A stretch of 64,000 bases of DNA from Ctenopharyngodon idella (lineage: Eukaryota > Chordata > Actinopteri > Cypriniformes > Xenocyprididae), in NCBI RefSeq assembly GCF_019924925.1, contig NC_067229.1:2145001-2209000 (forward strand), written 5' to 3'. The notes below the pieces were generated by a model. It did not search any database, had not been told where the DNA came from, and worked only from the letters and a program-made list of their open reading frames with translations. Both the position numbers and the translations under genes were made by a program. Shown piece by piece: positions 33,613 through 44,254 of the stretch; position 1 is the stretch's first letter, and every line of letters begins with the position of its first letter.

Positions 33613-34001
33613 TATGGAGGAAAAAACCTGCAATAAATAAAAAAAATAAATAAAGACAATCCAAACAAATGAATATATTTATCCACATATTTGTGCATAA
33701 ATATATAAATAGCTAAAATAAACATAAAAAATTAAATAAAGTTTAAAAAATAAAAATAAAATAAACAAACATAATCATGCATTCCCCAACCACTTCATTA
33801 TGTTATTATAATATTTTTCCATTAATGGGTGTTTATTTATGTACTTATTTCATTCATTTTTTGTTGTTGTTGTTTTTTGGGGTTTTTTTTTTTTTTTTTT
33901 TTGTATATCTTACATATTTAATTATTTATGCACAAATATGTGGATTTACATCTACTTATTTGTCTCTTTTGATTATTTTTTGCAGGTTTCATCCTCCATA
34001 T
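33613..34001. mobile_element. Possible foldback MITE, AT-rich
   Basis: The left arm (33613-33712) has tatggagga..aaacctgca and tccacatatttgtgcataaa. The right arm (33905-34001), reverse-complemented, has tatggaggatgaaacctgca and tccacatatttgtgcataaa in the same order. A T-run of about 23 (33879-33902) lies between. The reading frames across the T-run are artefacts. Confidence 0.55.
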
Positions 34002-34880
34002 CAAATGCACATTATTCTAAAGAAGAAAGTTTGCAATATTTCATGAAAATAATAATAATAATTTGGCTGAGACTCTTTAGAGTTTGCACACTTTTCTGAC
34101 CATTGAATTGTCAGGATTTTTCCATGACTTTAGTCATTTGCTAATATTGTGTTTCACCTGGAAAAAAATATCACATTATGGAATTAAAAGGGTTGTGAAA
34201 TTAATTTTGATGTAAAGATCGTCATGTTGACTTTAAGGGTCTGATATTAACCTCATATATATATATTGATTAATCTCAAATAAATGTTAGCATAACAACA
34301 TTTCTGGCTTTACAAAATAAAGTTTTAGGAATCGACGTAAAGAAAAATAAATAAATAAAATTATATTGTTTTATATTGTAATATTTTCCCATAAATGGGT
34401 GTTTATTTTCTTAATCCATCATTTGTATATCTCACACATTTAATTATTTATATATTTATACCCAAATATGTGAATTTAGTATTTTCAATGATTTTTCCAG
34501 TAATTTGCGACGACCTTTAACAAATTTATTGAGAATAAAAAAATAAAAAAAACCTTCTCTGTGGCTAAAAATATCTAATAAATTACTAAAATATATGTTA
34601 AAAAAAAAAAAAAAAAAGAGAGAGAGGTCAACTAATGGAATTGTCGGCCATTTTAAGATGAAATCAGTTCGTTTCACATGGAAAAATGGGTAGTAAATAA
34701 CATTTAACATAGTAAAAAATCATCATGCTGACTGATATTTACAGTGCTTAAACAAGGTGATTCGCCTCAAAATCAAACGTTACCATGATACAATTTCTAC
34801 TAGAGTGACTTTTGCCTGTTGCACAAGCTAAAGTTTTAGGAAGCAACTTTAAAAGATGCAAAACTAAAAAGTTCAAGTAA
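33800..34880 (+). repeat. Diverged tandem duplication, ~510-570 bp units
   Basis: Unit 1 starts near 33800 and unit 2 near 34370. Both begin with attgtaatattt/ttataatattt, ccat(t/a)aatgggtgtttatt, then tttgtatatct(t/c)aca(t/c)atttaattattta and aaatatgtg. Later both carry (g/c)atcatgctgac-like and aaagttttagga blocks. Divergence is high, so the duplication is old. The right arm of the inverted repeat at 33905 is part of unit 1. Confidence 0.5.
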
Positions 34881-35316
34881 ATATGTAATAAATAAAGTTA
34901 CTTTAAGACCCCTTCCACCAGTACGAATGAACTTCTAATGAAATACATGTGAGAGCTGCGAGGAGGCAGGGTGAATCTTCACTGACCACGTCTGCGGAGA
35001 GAGTCGAGCACGACGTGTGTTTGGAGAGCTGTCAGCGCTGTACCGCGAGCACAGATGGATGTAGGGATGCTGGCAGCAGCTCGCCGCCCACCAGTGTGAA
35101 ACCACGCACAAACCATTTAACCCTCCGTCTTCCGGGCTGGAGCGCGTCGGTTATGCATCGCCGCGATCCAACGGCGCAAGTCTTTCTTCCGTATTGATTG
35201 TTCTCGTTCTGGATCCGCGGATCTCCCGATGGAGCGCTAGCGTGTTTGAATAAAGTGTCAAGCCACCTTTTTTGGTCTGATGATAAAACAAATGTCACTT
35301 TATGTCCTGTTTAGAA
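34881..35316. other. GC-rich unique patch
   Basis: Positions 34950-35240 are GC-rich and yield overlapping ORFs on both strands (82 and 88 codons). This points to composition rather than coding. Candidate conserved non-coding DNA, untested. Confidence 0.3.
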
Positions 35317-35390
35317 GGCTAGTTCACCTTGAAACAAACATTTTGTCATCATTAACTCACCTTCATGTCGTTCCAAACCCTCTGGAAGAG
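35317..35390 (+). repeat. Cyprinid interspersed-repeat tail copy
   Basis: The words ggctagttcacct, ttttgtcatcattaactcac and cttcatgtcgttccaaaccc are a close copy of the family tail. Confidence 0.65.
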
Positions 35391-35439
35391 AAACAAAACG
35401 ACATGACTGAAATGTACGTAATTATTGCTGTAATTTCGT

Positions 35440-37330
35440 TAAATATTTAGACCCGGTTTGATGTCATTGGTCCCATTGTGATTGACGATAACGCACGCCA
35501 TGTTTGATTGAACGTAAATGAGATTTGAGCATTGTATTCATTCCACAAAAAACTTGGTTCTGGCCTCTGTGAAGAATCCCGAAACCCAAATTCTGTATGC
35601 TATATGCTACATTTTACGCTTCTACCACTGCAGAAGCATGAATTAGCAACATTAGCAACATCATATTGACATCTTCTTAGCGAACAAGAATATTTACAAC
35701 AAAAACATTTATGGTGAGACTACATTGCGATACGCCGGTTTAACGCAACTAGCACTGCTATAGCAGTGGTAATTAGCAACATTAACAATAACATTGATAT
35801 TTTCATGGTGAAAAGTAATATTTATGTAGGGCATCAGTTGACTAGGTTTGTTCTTGTACTGTAGGCAGATTAGTGTTGCTACAACAGCATTAATTAGCAA
35901 CAACATATTGACATTTTACTAGTGCAAAACAATATTTACTGAGAAATTATGTGGGGTGGGAAAAAGGTTTGATCTCATTGGTCCCATCGTGTTTAACGTC
36001 AATGCATGCCATATTCGATTGGACTTACTGTAAATGAGACTTGAGAAAATTTTTGGTGTTCTGGCCTTTTTAAAGAAACCCGAAACCCAAATTCTGTATG
36101 CTATATGCTAATACACCAATTTACGCAATTAGCATTGCTGCAGCAGCATGAATTAGCAACATTAGCAACAATATTTTCCAAGCAAACAAGAATATTTACA
36201 GCAAAATAACGTAGAGTGAGACTTTACTAGATTGCGATACATTGATATGCTGATTTAACGCAACTAGCGCTGCTACAGCAGTGTGAATTAGCAACATTAA
36301 CAATAACATATTGACATTTTTATGGTGAAAAGGAATATTTACTGAGGAATAATGTAGAGTAGCACTCGACTAGGTTGTTTGTTGTACTGTAATTCGTAGA
36401 TTTAGTGCAACTAGTGTTGCTACAACAGCGTTGATTAGCAACAACATATTGACATTTTACTCGTGAAAAACAATCATGCCATATTTGATTGGACGTAAAT
36501 GAGATTTGAGAGTTACGTTCATTCCACAAAAAATGTTTGTGTTTTGGCCTCTTTAAAGAAACCCGAAACCCAAATTCTGTATGCTATACGCAAATACACC
36601 AATTTTACGCAGCTAGCATTGCTGCAGCAGCATGAATTAGCAACATTAGCAACAACATTTTCCAAGCAAACAAGAATATTTACAGCAAAATAACGTAGAG
36701 TGAGACTTTACTAGATTGCGATACATTGATATGCTGATTTAACGCAACTAGCACTGCTACAGCAGTGTGAATTAGCAACATTAACAATAACATATTGACA
36801 TTTTACTCGTAAAAAACAATCATGCCATATTTGATTGGACGTAAATGAGATTTGAGAGTTACGTTCATTCCACAAAAAACATTTGTGTTCTAGACTCTTT
36901 AAGGAAACCCGAAACCCAAATTCTGTGTGCTATACGCAAATACACCAATTTTACGCAACTAGCATTGCTACAGCAGCATGAATTAGCAACATTAGCAACA
37001 ATATTTTCTAAGCAAACAAGAATATTTACAGCTAAATAACGTAGGGTGGGATTTGAGTAGATTACAGTACACCAATACTCCAATTTTACGCAACTAGCAC
37101 TGTTATCGCAACGTGAATTAGCAGTAAAGACACATTTTCCTAGTGAAAAAAAATGCACTGAGAAATAACATAGGATGGGAATTGACTGGATTGTAATACG
37201 CTACTAGCGCTATTTCAGCAGCTTGAATTACCAACACCAGCAACGACATATTAACTTTTTTTTTTTTTTTTTTTTTAGTAAAAAAACATTTGTGGTATAT
37301 TTGATGCCATCGGTCCCATTGTGATTGACG
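35440..37330 (+). repeat. Satellite block 1 with composite higher-order units
   Basis: Monomers with gaattagcaacatta occur at 35640, 35770, 36150, 36285, 36634, 36770, 36980, 37115 and 37225. They are combined with a second module, gaaacccaaattctgt, at 35581, 36082, 36564 and 36911. Module spacing is 501, 482 and 347 bases. The last step is a near-identical 346-bp duplication (36480 onward against 36826 onward), which produces two paralogous 64-codon ORFs that are not genes. A third module, tgatgtcattggtcccatt followed by gtgattgacg, appears at 35460, 35970 and 37300. Same family as block 2 at 38930. Confidence 0.85.
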
Positions 37331-37377
37331 TCAACCCTTGGCACGCCATATTTTTTTGGAAATAAATGAGATTGAAG

Positions 37378-37457
37378 AGATCAGAATTTGGGTTTCTGGG
37401 TTCTTAAAGCAGTAGAACATAACTTTTTTAAGAACCCAGAAACCCAAATTCTGATCT
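37378..37457. repeat. Perfect 31-bp inverted repeat (hairpin)
   Basis: Arms 37378-37408 and 37427-37457 are exact reverse complements with an 18-base spacer. The arm core gaacccagaaacccaaattc resembles the gaaacccgaaacccaaattc module of the adjoining satellite, so the hairpin probably comes from head-to-head copies of that module. In RNA it would form a stable stem. Confidence 0.97.
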
Positions 37458-37644
37458 GAAGAACCTTTAATTAGCCTTTAAAACCTTTACAAGAACAATA
37501 TAGCAATTCAAGAACCCAATGAAAAATGGTACTTGGAAAGAATAAGCTTTGATTAAATGTTCTAGCAGGTTTTGAGCTTATATGATATAGTTCAGAAGCT
37601 GAACGTCTCTTTGTACTTGTCAGGCAGGTGGTGAATAGCAGTAG

Positions 37645-37949
37645 TAGGGTGACCATACGTCGTCTGGAAGGGAATTATACTGAACTATTTCAACTGATTT
37701 TTTTATTTTATTTTAACCCATGGCCATGAAAAGAAACCGTTTCATGTGAAAGGTGTTAAAAGTATTTTTTGATATATTTGTTGTTTTTCTATTGTTGAGG
37801 GCTAATGGAAAGGATGTATTACTTTATGTATTAAAGTTCAATAACATAATTGCATAGTTGTGAACACATTTGTCAAGTATTTAGGCACTGTATGTTACCC
37901 CCCCACTCCCCCCGTCCTCTTTTTTTAAAACTAAAATATGGTCACCCTA
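37645..37949. mobile_element. hAT-type MITE with perfect 8-bp target duplication
   Basis: The left terminus tagggtgaccata at 37645 is the exact reverse complement of tatggtcaccct(a) ending at 37949. The octamer agcagtag is present on both sides (37637-37644 and 37950-37957), the hallmark of hAT insertion. The element is 305 bp long with no coding frame. It belongs to the 'tagggtgaccatacgtc' family known in vertebrates. It sits in unique DNA between the two satellite blocks. Confidence 0.93.
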
Positions 37950-37957
37950 AGCAGTAG

Positions 37958-38929
37958 TAAATGAAAGTCAGTTAAGTGAAAGCTATTCACTTAACTTGTA
38001 TTGTTGCAGCTTTAGTTGACAAAACAAAGTCATGTGGTACGTAACTGAAACCTTCTGTTTCCTCTGAGCAGGACAATGGAAGTTGTCAAGGCACCTGCGT
38101 TCATTATCCAGACAACTCCATTCATCACAGAGCGGATCTCTATTTGTACTCTGGAAAATCCCTATGAGAGATTCAAGTAGAACAACATACTGCAAATTTA
38201 CAAAGACAAAAAGAAAAATATAATCAAGTGTCAACGTGAAGGATTGCAAATGGGTGCAATTCAAAAGAGAGATACAGTACGTCTTCATCTTGTACTGCCG
38301 ACAGAAAGGAAGGAGAAATAAAGTGGATGTTTCTCAAGATGGTGTTTGGGTAGTGAGAGTAGATAAGATGGCACCATCTGCGTCTCGCCTCCTGTTTCGC
38401 TCTCCAGAGGAACGACTCCATGACGACTGCACCCGCCGCGCAACGAGTGGGAAATGAATATTGAAAATATCTGGCAAACGCTCGTAATTGGGGCTAAAGA
38501 CAACAAGTCACAGATACTCTGTGGATTGGTCACAGATATTCTCCTCTCAGTGTGAGGTTGGCGTTCGTTGGACTGGCGTCCCGCTGAACCCAGGTTGTGG
38601 GATAATCTCGTGCAACAACAGATTTGCTTTCCATTACGTGCACATTAGTCATGGTGTATTTACAGGCTAACTGCCATGTAGCCCCAGTTCAGACGGCGTT
38701 CTGTTGCCAGCAGATCGCTGTGTACAGTCCCAAATTGTTAATGTTCTTGTCTGCGCTACAGGAATCTAAACGCAAGTTAGATTTTAATTGTGCAGGGGTG
38801 AACACAGGTAATACGGGATTATCTTAATTCATTAACTAAGTTAAACAGTTGTACGAAAAGAACAGCTGACGTCCACAAGAAACTGAAAGAAATGTAAAGA
38901 TATCGCAGATATATCATAGGGAGGTACTC
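37958..38929. other. Unique sequence, no gene seen
   Basis: Several overlapping ORFs (60-101 codons) on both strands between 37983 and 38827 have no recognised domains. No repeat structure is visible. This segment separates the two satellite blocks. Confidence 0.4.
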
Positions 38930-41045
38930 GGCCTGGATTGCTGATTTAACACAAAGTATGAATTTGCAACATTAGCAATAACACACTGACATTTTCCTAG
39001 TAAAAAATAATATTTACAGAGAAATAACGTAGAGAAGGACTCAACTGGATTGCTATATGCTAATATGCCGATTTAATGCAACTAGCGTTGTTACCGCAGT
39101 GTGATTTAGAAACATTAGCAACAACATATTGACATTTTTACTAATAAAAAATATTTACTGAGAAATAACGTAGGGTGGGGCTCGACTGGATTGCGATACG
39201 CTAATAAACTGATTTAACGCAGCTAGCACTGCTACAGCAGTATGAATTAGCAACATTAACAACAACATATTAACATGTTCCTACTAAAAAATTATATTTA
39301 CTGAGAAATAACATAGGGTGGGGCTCAATTGGATTGTGATACACCAATAAATCGTTTTAATGCAAATAGCGCTGCTACAGCATGAATTAGCAACATTAGC
39401 AACATCATATTAATATACTTGCCTAGTGAAAAAGAACATTTACTGCAAAATAACGTAGAGTGGGGCTCATTTGGATTGCAATATGCCAATACATCATTTT
39501 AATGCATCTAGTGCTAGAATAAGCAACATTAGCAACAGCATATTGACATTTTCCTGGAAAAAAGAATATTTACTGAGAAATAACTTAGGGTGGGACTCGC
39601 CTGGATTGCGATAAGCTAATAAGCTGATTTAACGCAATTAGTGCAGCTACTGCAGTATGAATTAGCAACATTAGCAACATCATATTAACATGTTCCTACT
39701 AAAAAATTATATTTACTGAGAAATAACATAGGGTGGGGCTCAATTGGATTGCAAAATGCTAATAAGCCGATTTAACGCAACTAACGCTGCTACAGCATGA
39801 ATTAGCATCATTAGCAACATCATGTTTGACATTTTCCTAGTACAAAAAAAATACAGTAGGGTGGGACTTCACTGGATTGCTATTCATTAGTATGCTGATT
39901 TAACAACTAGCTCTGCTATAGCAGCATGAATTAGCAACATTAACAACAACATATTAACATTTTCCTAGTAAAAAGTAATATTTACTGATAATAACGTTGG
40001 GTGGGACTTGACTGGATTGCGATATGCTAATACGCAGATTTAACGGAACTAGCGCTGCTACCACAGTATGAATTAGCAACATTAACAACAACATATTGAC
40101 ATTTTCCTACTGAAAAAATATTTACTGCGCAATAACGTAGGGTGTGGCTCGCCTGGATTGCGATACGCTAATAAGCCGATTTAACGCTATTAGTGCAGCT
40201 ACTGCAATATGAATTAGCAACATCAAATGAACATGTTCCTACTAAAAAATTATATTTACTGAGAAATAACATAGGGTGGGGCTCATTTGGATTGTGATAC
40301 ACCAATAAATCGTTTTAATGCAACTAGTGCTGCTACAGCAGCAAGAATTAGCAACATTAGCAACAGCATATTGACATTTTTCTGGAAAAAAGAATATTTA
40401 CTGAGAAATAACGTAGGATGGGCCTGGATTGCGTTAAGCTAATAAGCCGATTTAACGCAATTAGTGCAGCTACTGCAGTATGAATTAGCAACATTAGCAA
40501 CATCATATTAACATGTTCCTACTAAAAAATTATATTTACTGAGAAATAATGTAGGGTGGGACTCAATTGGATTGCGAAACGCTAATTGGATTGTGAAACG
40601 ATTTAACGCAACTAACGCTGCTACAGCATGAATTAGCATCATTAGCAACATCATATTTGACATTTTCCTAGTACAAAAAAATATATATAGTAGGGTGGGA
40701 CTTGACTGGATTGCTATTCATTAGTATGCTGATTTAACAACTAGCTCTGCTATAGCAGCATGAATTAGCAACATTAACAACAACATATTAACATTTTCCT
40801 GGAGTAAAAAGTAATATTTAATGATAATAACGCTGGTTGGGTCTTGACTGGATTTCGATATGCTAATACGCAGATTTAACGGAACTAGCACTGCTACTGC
40901 AGTATGAATGAACAACATTAGCAAAAATATATTGACATTTTCCTAGTAAAAATATTTAATGAGTAATAAATTAGTATGGGACTTGACTGAATTGTGATAC
41001 ACTAATACGGCAGTTTAACGCAACTAGTATAATATAAAAAATAAT
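38930..41045 (+). repeat. Satellite block 2: ~139-bp monomers, ~830-bp higher-order repeat
   Basis: Fifteen monomers are marked by gaattagcaacatta at 38960, 39103, 39244, 39384, 39517, 39659, 39799, 39928, 40070, 40211, 40345, 40482, 40630, 40762 and 40906 (mean step 139). Each carries tatttactgagaaataacgt, gggtgggactcgactgg, attgcgatacgctaat, gatttaacgcaactag and gctgctacagcag. Diagnostic variants recur six monomers apart: 39517/40345 (cctggaaaaaagaatattta), 39659/40482, 39799/40630 (gaattagcatcattag), 39928/40762 and 40070/40906. The steps are 823-836 bases, a six-monomer higher-order repeat. Confidence 0.92.
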
Positions 41046-42259
41046 ATTAAATATACAATATGAAATTTAAAACAAGTAATGAAATAAGATAAAATAAGAT
41101 AAAAAAATACAAAAAATAATAATTCTATTAATAAATATAATGAATGTTATACATTACAATGAAAGCAAAGCATATATTGATCAGCAGTTCAGTTTTTGCT
41201 GTTTTGCTTTAAAAGTAAAACGTTTTAATGTTTAAATATAAATCATGCACAATAAAACCAAGAATACTTTGAAATAAATTACCATAAAAATGGCCAAATT
41301 TGATTGTCGTTAAGTGTATCTGAGGAGGTGCTGTAAAAATACAGCCAATTTCATACAGTACAATTCTGTTATTTCAATAAGCAGTCAGTGTAAATGTACA
41401 GCGAATGCTCTCTGATCTGAAAGAGCAGCAGAACTGGTGTCAGATGTTGATGAAGGGTGCGTCAGGACTCCTGCCAGACCGGACTTAACCAACACACGCC
41501 ATCTTACCTCTCTATTGTGCGCTGAGCGTCTGTAGTCTCAAAGCCACATGGTGGAACAAACACTTAATCTGTTCAAATGAGCTCCGTAATTATGCATCAG
41601 GGTGTAGTAAGAGTGAGCTTACACTGCAGTGAGACTTAATGCTGCTTTCAGAGTCTTAATTAATGACAGGCTGACAGAACTGGACTCACACGATGTTATA
41701 CAGCCACAAGACCTGGAAAACAATATGATGAACAGATGATGTTCTGTTTCTGTTTCTACCTAGACCTCAAACACACCAAAGTTTGGCCAAAAAGAGTGTT
41801 TCTTAATGTTAGCTAATGCCATGTGGAATATCTTGCTCTCACTGATGATCAGGTCTGTGTTCGCACCTCGAATGTCTCTAGAGGGTCGTTCAGGTCATCT
41901 TCTCCCTGCGGCGATTGTCTGGATGAAACTATTAATATTCAACCCTACAGATAGACAACACACACACACACACACACTTGTATTAGCGTTGTGGATTACT
42001 GCAGCCGATAATGTCGGGTCATTAGCGTTTAATGGGAGGGATTTGAGCCGGGATGTGAGACGATCGCCGCAGGAGAACTGTGTGCGTTTGTCGTCCAAGA
42101 AAGTAGCAGTGGGGGTCAGTGCTTTTGAAAGTGGATGTGTTTGTAAATGTGGGAAAATAAATATGTTTATTGAATATGTATTTACTTTTGAAAGAAAGTA
42201 AATGCACTTTACTGTTACGTTTACTGTGCTACTATGCTTTTTTTTTTGCAGCAGATTAT
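41046..42259. other. Unique sequence with a short (AC)n run
   Basis: AT-rich to about 41150, then ordinary. An (ac)10 run lies at 41957-41977. A 131-codon plus-strand ORF (41806-42201) crosses it and translates it as HTHTHT, so I treat the ORF as chance. Confidence 0.4.
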
Positions 42260-42965
42260 CTAAAAAATAAATAAATAAATAAAAATAATAAAAAAGGTAA
42301 ACACAAATGATAAGATAAATAAAAGTAAAATGAATTTAAAATAAAAAATTAATAAAATAATAGAGAAAATAAAATAAAAACAAAAATAAAAATGATGAAA
42401 TAACAATAAAAAGATGATAAAAAGAAATAAAATAAAAACAATAAAACAAAAATACACAAAATAAAATGCAGAATAAAATAAAAAGTAAAAATAAAATAAG
42501 ATGATAAAATACAAAATAAGACAAGTAATGAAATAAAATAATAATAGAAAAATAATAAAATAATGAAATTAAAACAATTAAAATACAATAAAAATAATAG
42601 TGAAAATAAAAACAAAATTAAATAAAAAATAATCTTTAATAATAATAAACTAATAAAAAATAAAAAAAGATAAATACAATTAAGATAAGATAATATAATA
42701 ATTATAATAAAAATAAAATAAAATATACAGAATAAAAAACAACATATAAAAAGATAATAAAATAAACAAATATAGAAATTAAAATACAATTAATTAAATA
42801 AAATGAAAATAAAAAATATATAGACTAAAATACAAGAAATAATTAAATGAAAATAATAAAATAAAAATAGAAGTACAATATAAATACAATTAAAGTACAA
42901 TTAAAAATAAAATAACCATAAGATAAAAAAAACTAAACATATAATAAATATAAAAAATAAAACAA
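42260..42965. repeat. (AAATA/AATAA)n low-complexity tract
   Basis: About 700 bases made almost wholly of aataaa, aaaata and gataaa words on the plus strand. The minus-strand ORFs (up to 146 codons of F, I, L, Y) are artefacts of this composition. A smaller similar tract lies at 41040-41150. Confidence 0.95.
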
Positions 42966-43095
42966 AATGAAAGCATATCAGCAGTTCAGTTCAGTTTTTG
43001 CTGTTCTGCAGAAATGACATACTTCACTTTCAAAACTTAAAACTGAGGTTCTAACAAAAAAAATTGATTGACAAACATTATTGCTACATATTCCC

Positions 43096-43383
43096 TGTGT
43101 GGATTCCTGGACTTTTATGTTGAAGTGTTTCCTGTTTCTTGTGTCTGTTTGTAGTCCAGTTGTTCATTGGTTCTCCCTTGATTAGTCTCCCCAGGTGTGT
43201 GTCTTGTTTTCTTGTTAAGCTTGTTACCCCAGGTGTATATACAGCCCTTGTTCTTGGTCAGTTTTTGAAGATTCTTGTTTTTCCTTTGCTTTTCCATGTT
43301 GCTAACCGTATGTATACTTGTTTCTTTATTAAATACCCCTGCTTGTAGATCCATGCCTCAGCCTGCTTTCTCCGGACGTAACA
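43096..43383 (+). mobile_element. Probable solo LTR
   Basis: A TG...CA block ending ctccggacgtaaca, with a TATA box (tatata, about 43235-43241) followed by cagcccttgttcttggtcag, a T/G-rich leader and an attaaa signal (43328-43333) before ccatgcctcagcctgctttc. This layout is characteristic of fish gypsy/ERV-type LTRs. The left limit is estimated and no target duplication is clear. No internal coding region is adjacent. The ORFs on both strands (69-98 codons) are not retroviral genes. Confidence 0.5.
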
Positions 43384-43891
43384 ATAATATAATAAGGCAT
43401 CAGTAGAAGGGTTTTCTGCCAAACATCTCCAGTCCAGATCCTTAGATCCGCATCGCTCACCGGTGCCTGAGACAGCCGTACAATATATGTCTGTCCTTTT
43501 AAATATACGAGCCAATAAGCGTGAAGTACAGGTCAAGCGACTGAACGATAGCATCAGCTGTTTTCAGTTTCCAGCGGCAGACAAGAGCAATAACGGCTGA
43601 CGCATGCGGCACAACGTCCCTCATTGATCGCTCGTGTATCATCATCACCGCTCAGGGAAACTGGACTGAATACAGTGATGAGATGAGCTGCAGGCCTCAC
43701 ATGATCCGATCAATAACGCAAATATTACTGCAGCTTGGTCTCCATCTGTCTGAAGTATATTAACATTTACAGGAACTGTTTTATTTATTATTTTATATAT
43801 TTATATACATATATTTTATATAGGTACATTATTTTTAATATTATTATTAAAGTTATATATTACTATTATTTCAATGTTTTAATAATATATA

Positions 43892-43927
<36 letters not shown>

Positions 43928-44068
43928 CTCTATATATACTATATACACTATATATATATATATATATATATATTGCACCTTTAAACAACTTAATATCTTA
44001 CAGAAAGCTTTATATATTTATTAAAATGTATTTAATATATTCAAAACCATGAATTAACATAACTCTGG
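43384..44068. other. Unique patch, then AT microsatellites
   Basis: Positions 43400-43740 are mixed unique sequence. Positions 43780-44040 are AT-rich with (ta)n runs at about 43897-43924 and 43949-43973, giving an IYIYIY ORF that is an artefact. Confidence 0.6.
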
Positions 44069-44254
44069 TCGCACCACCTGACATTTCAAACTCAATTCAG
44101 ATCTAAAAGGCATTAACTTGGACTCCTATAGAAATGTTTGACCATATGCTCAAGGTTATACATACATTTTTTTAAATCAAATACAGATTTTTTTAAAAAT
44201 AATAACACATTTTCAAAGTTTTCCAGGGGTCATACTACCTGACATGATAAGTTA

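Noticed and set aside
36499..37039. Two 64-codon ORFs with nearly the same protein (start MRFESYVHSTKN), suggesting paralogous small genes.
   Set aside because: They arise from the 346-bp tandem duplication within the satellite; their similarity reflects DNA repeat identity, not protein selection.
41806..42201. 131-codon ORF with a cysteine-containing C-terminus.
   Set aside because: It crosses an (AC)n run, has no family resemblance and no intron signals consistent with the frame.
42260..42789. 146-codon minus-strand ORF of F, L, I and Y, like a multi-span membrane protein.
   Set aside because: It is the translation of an AAATA low-complexity tract.
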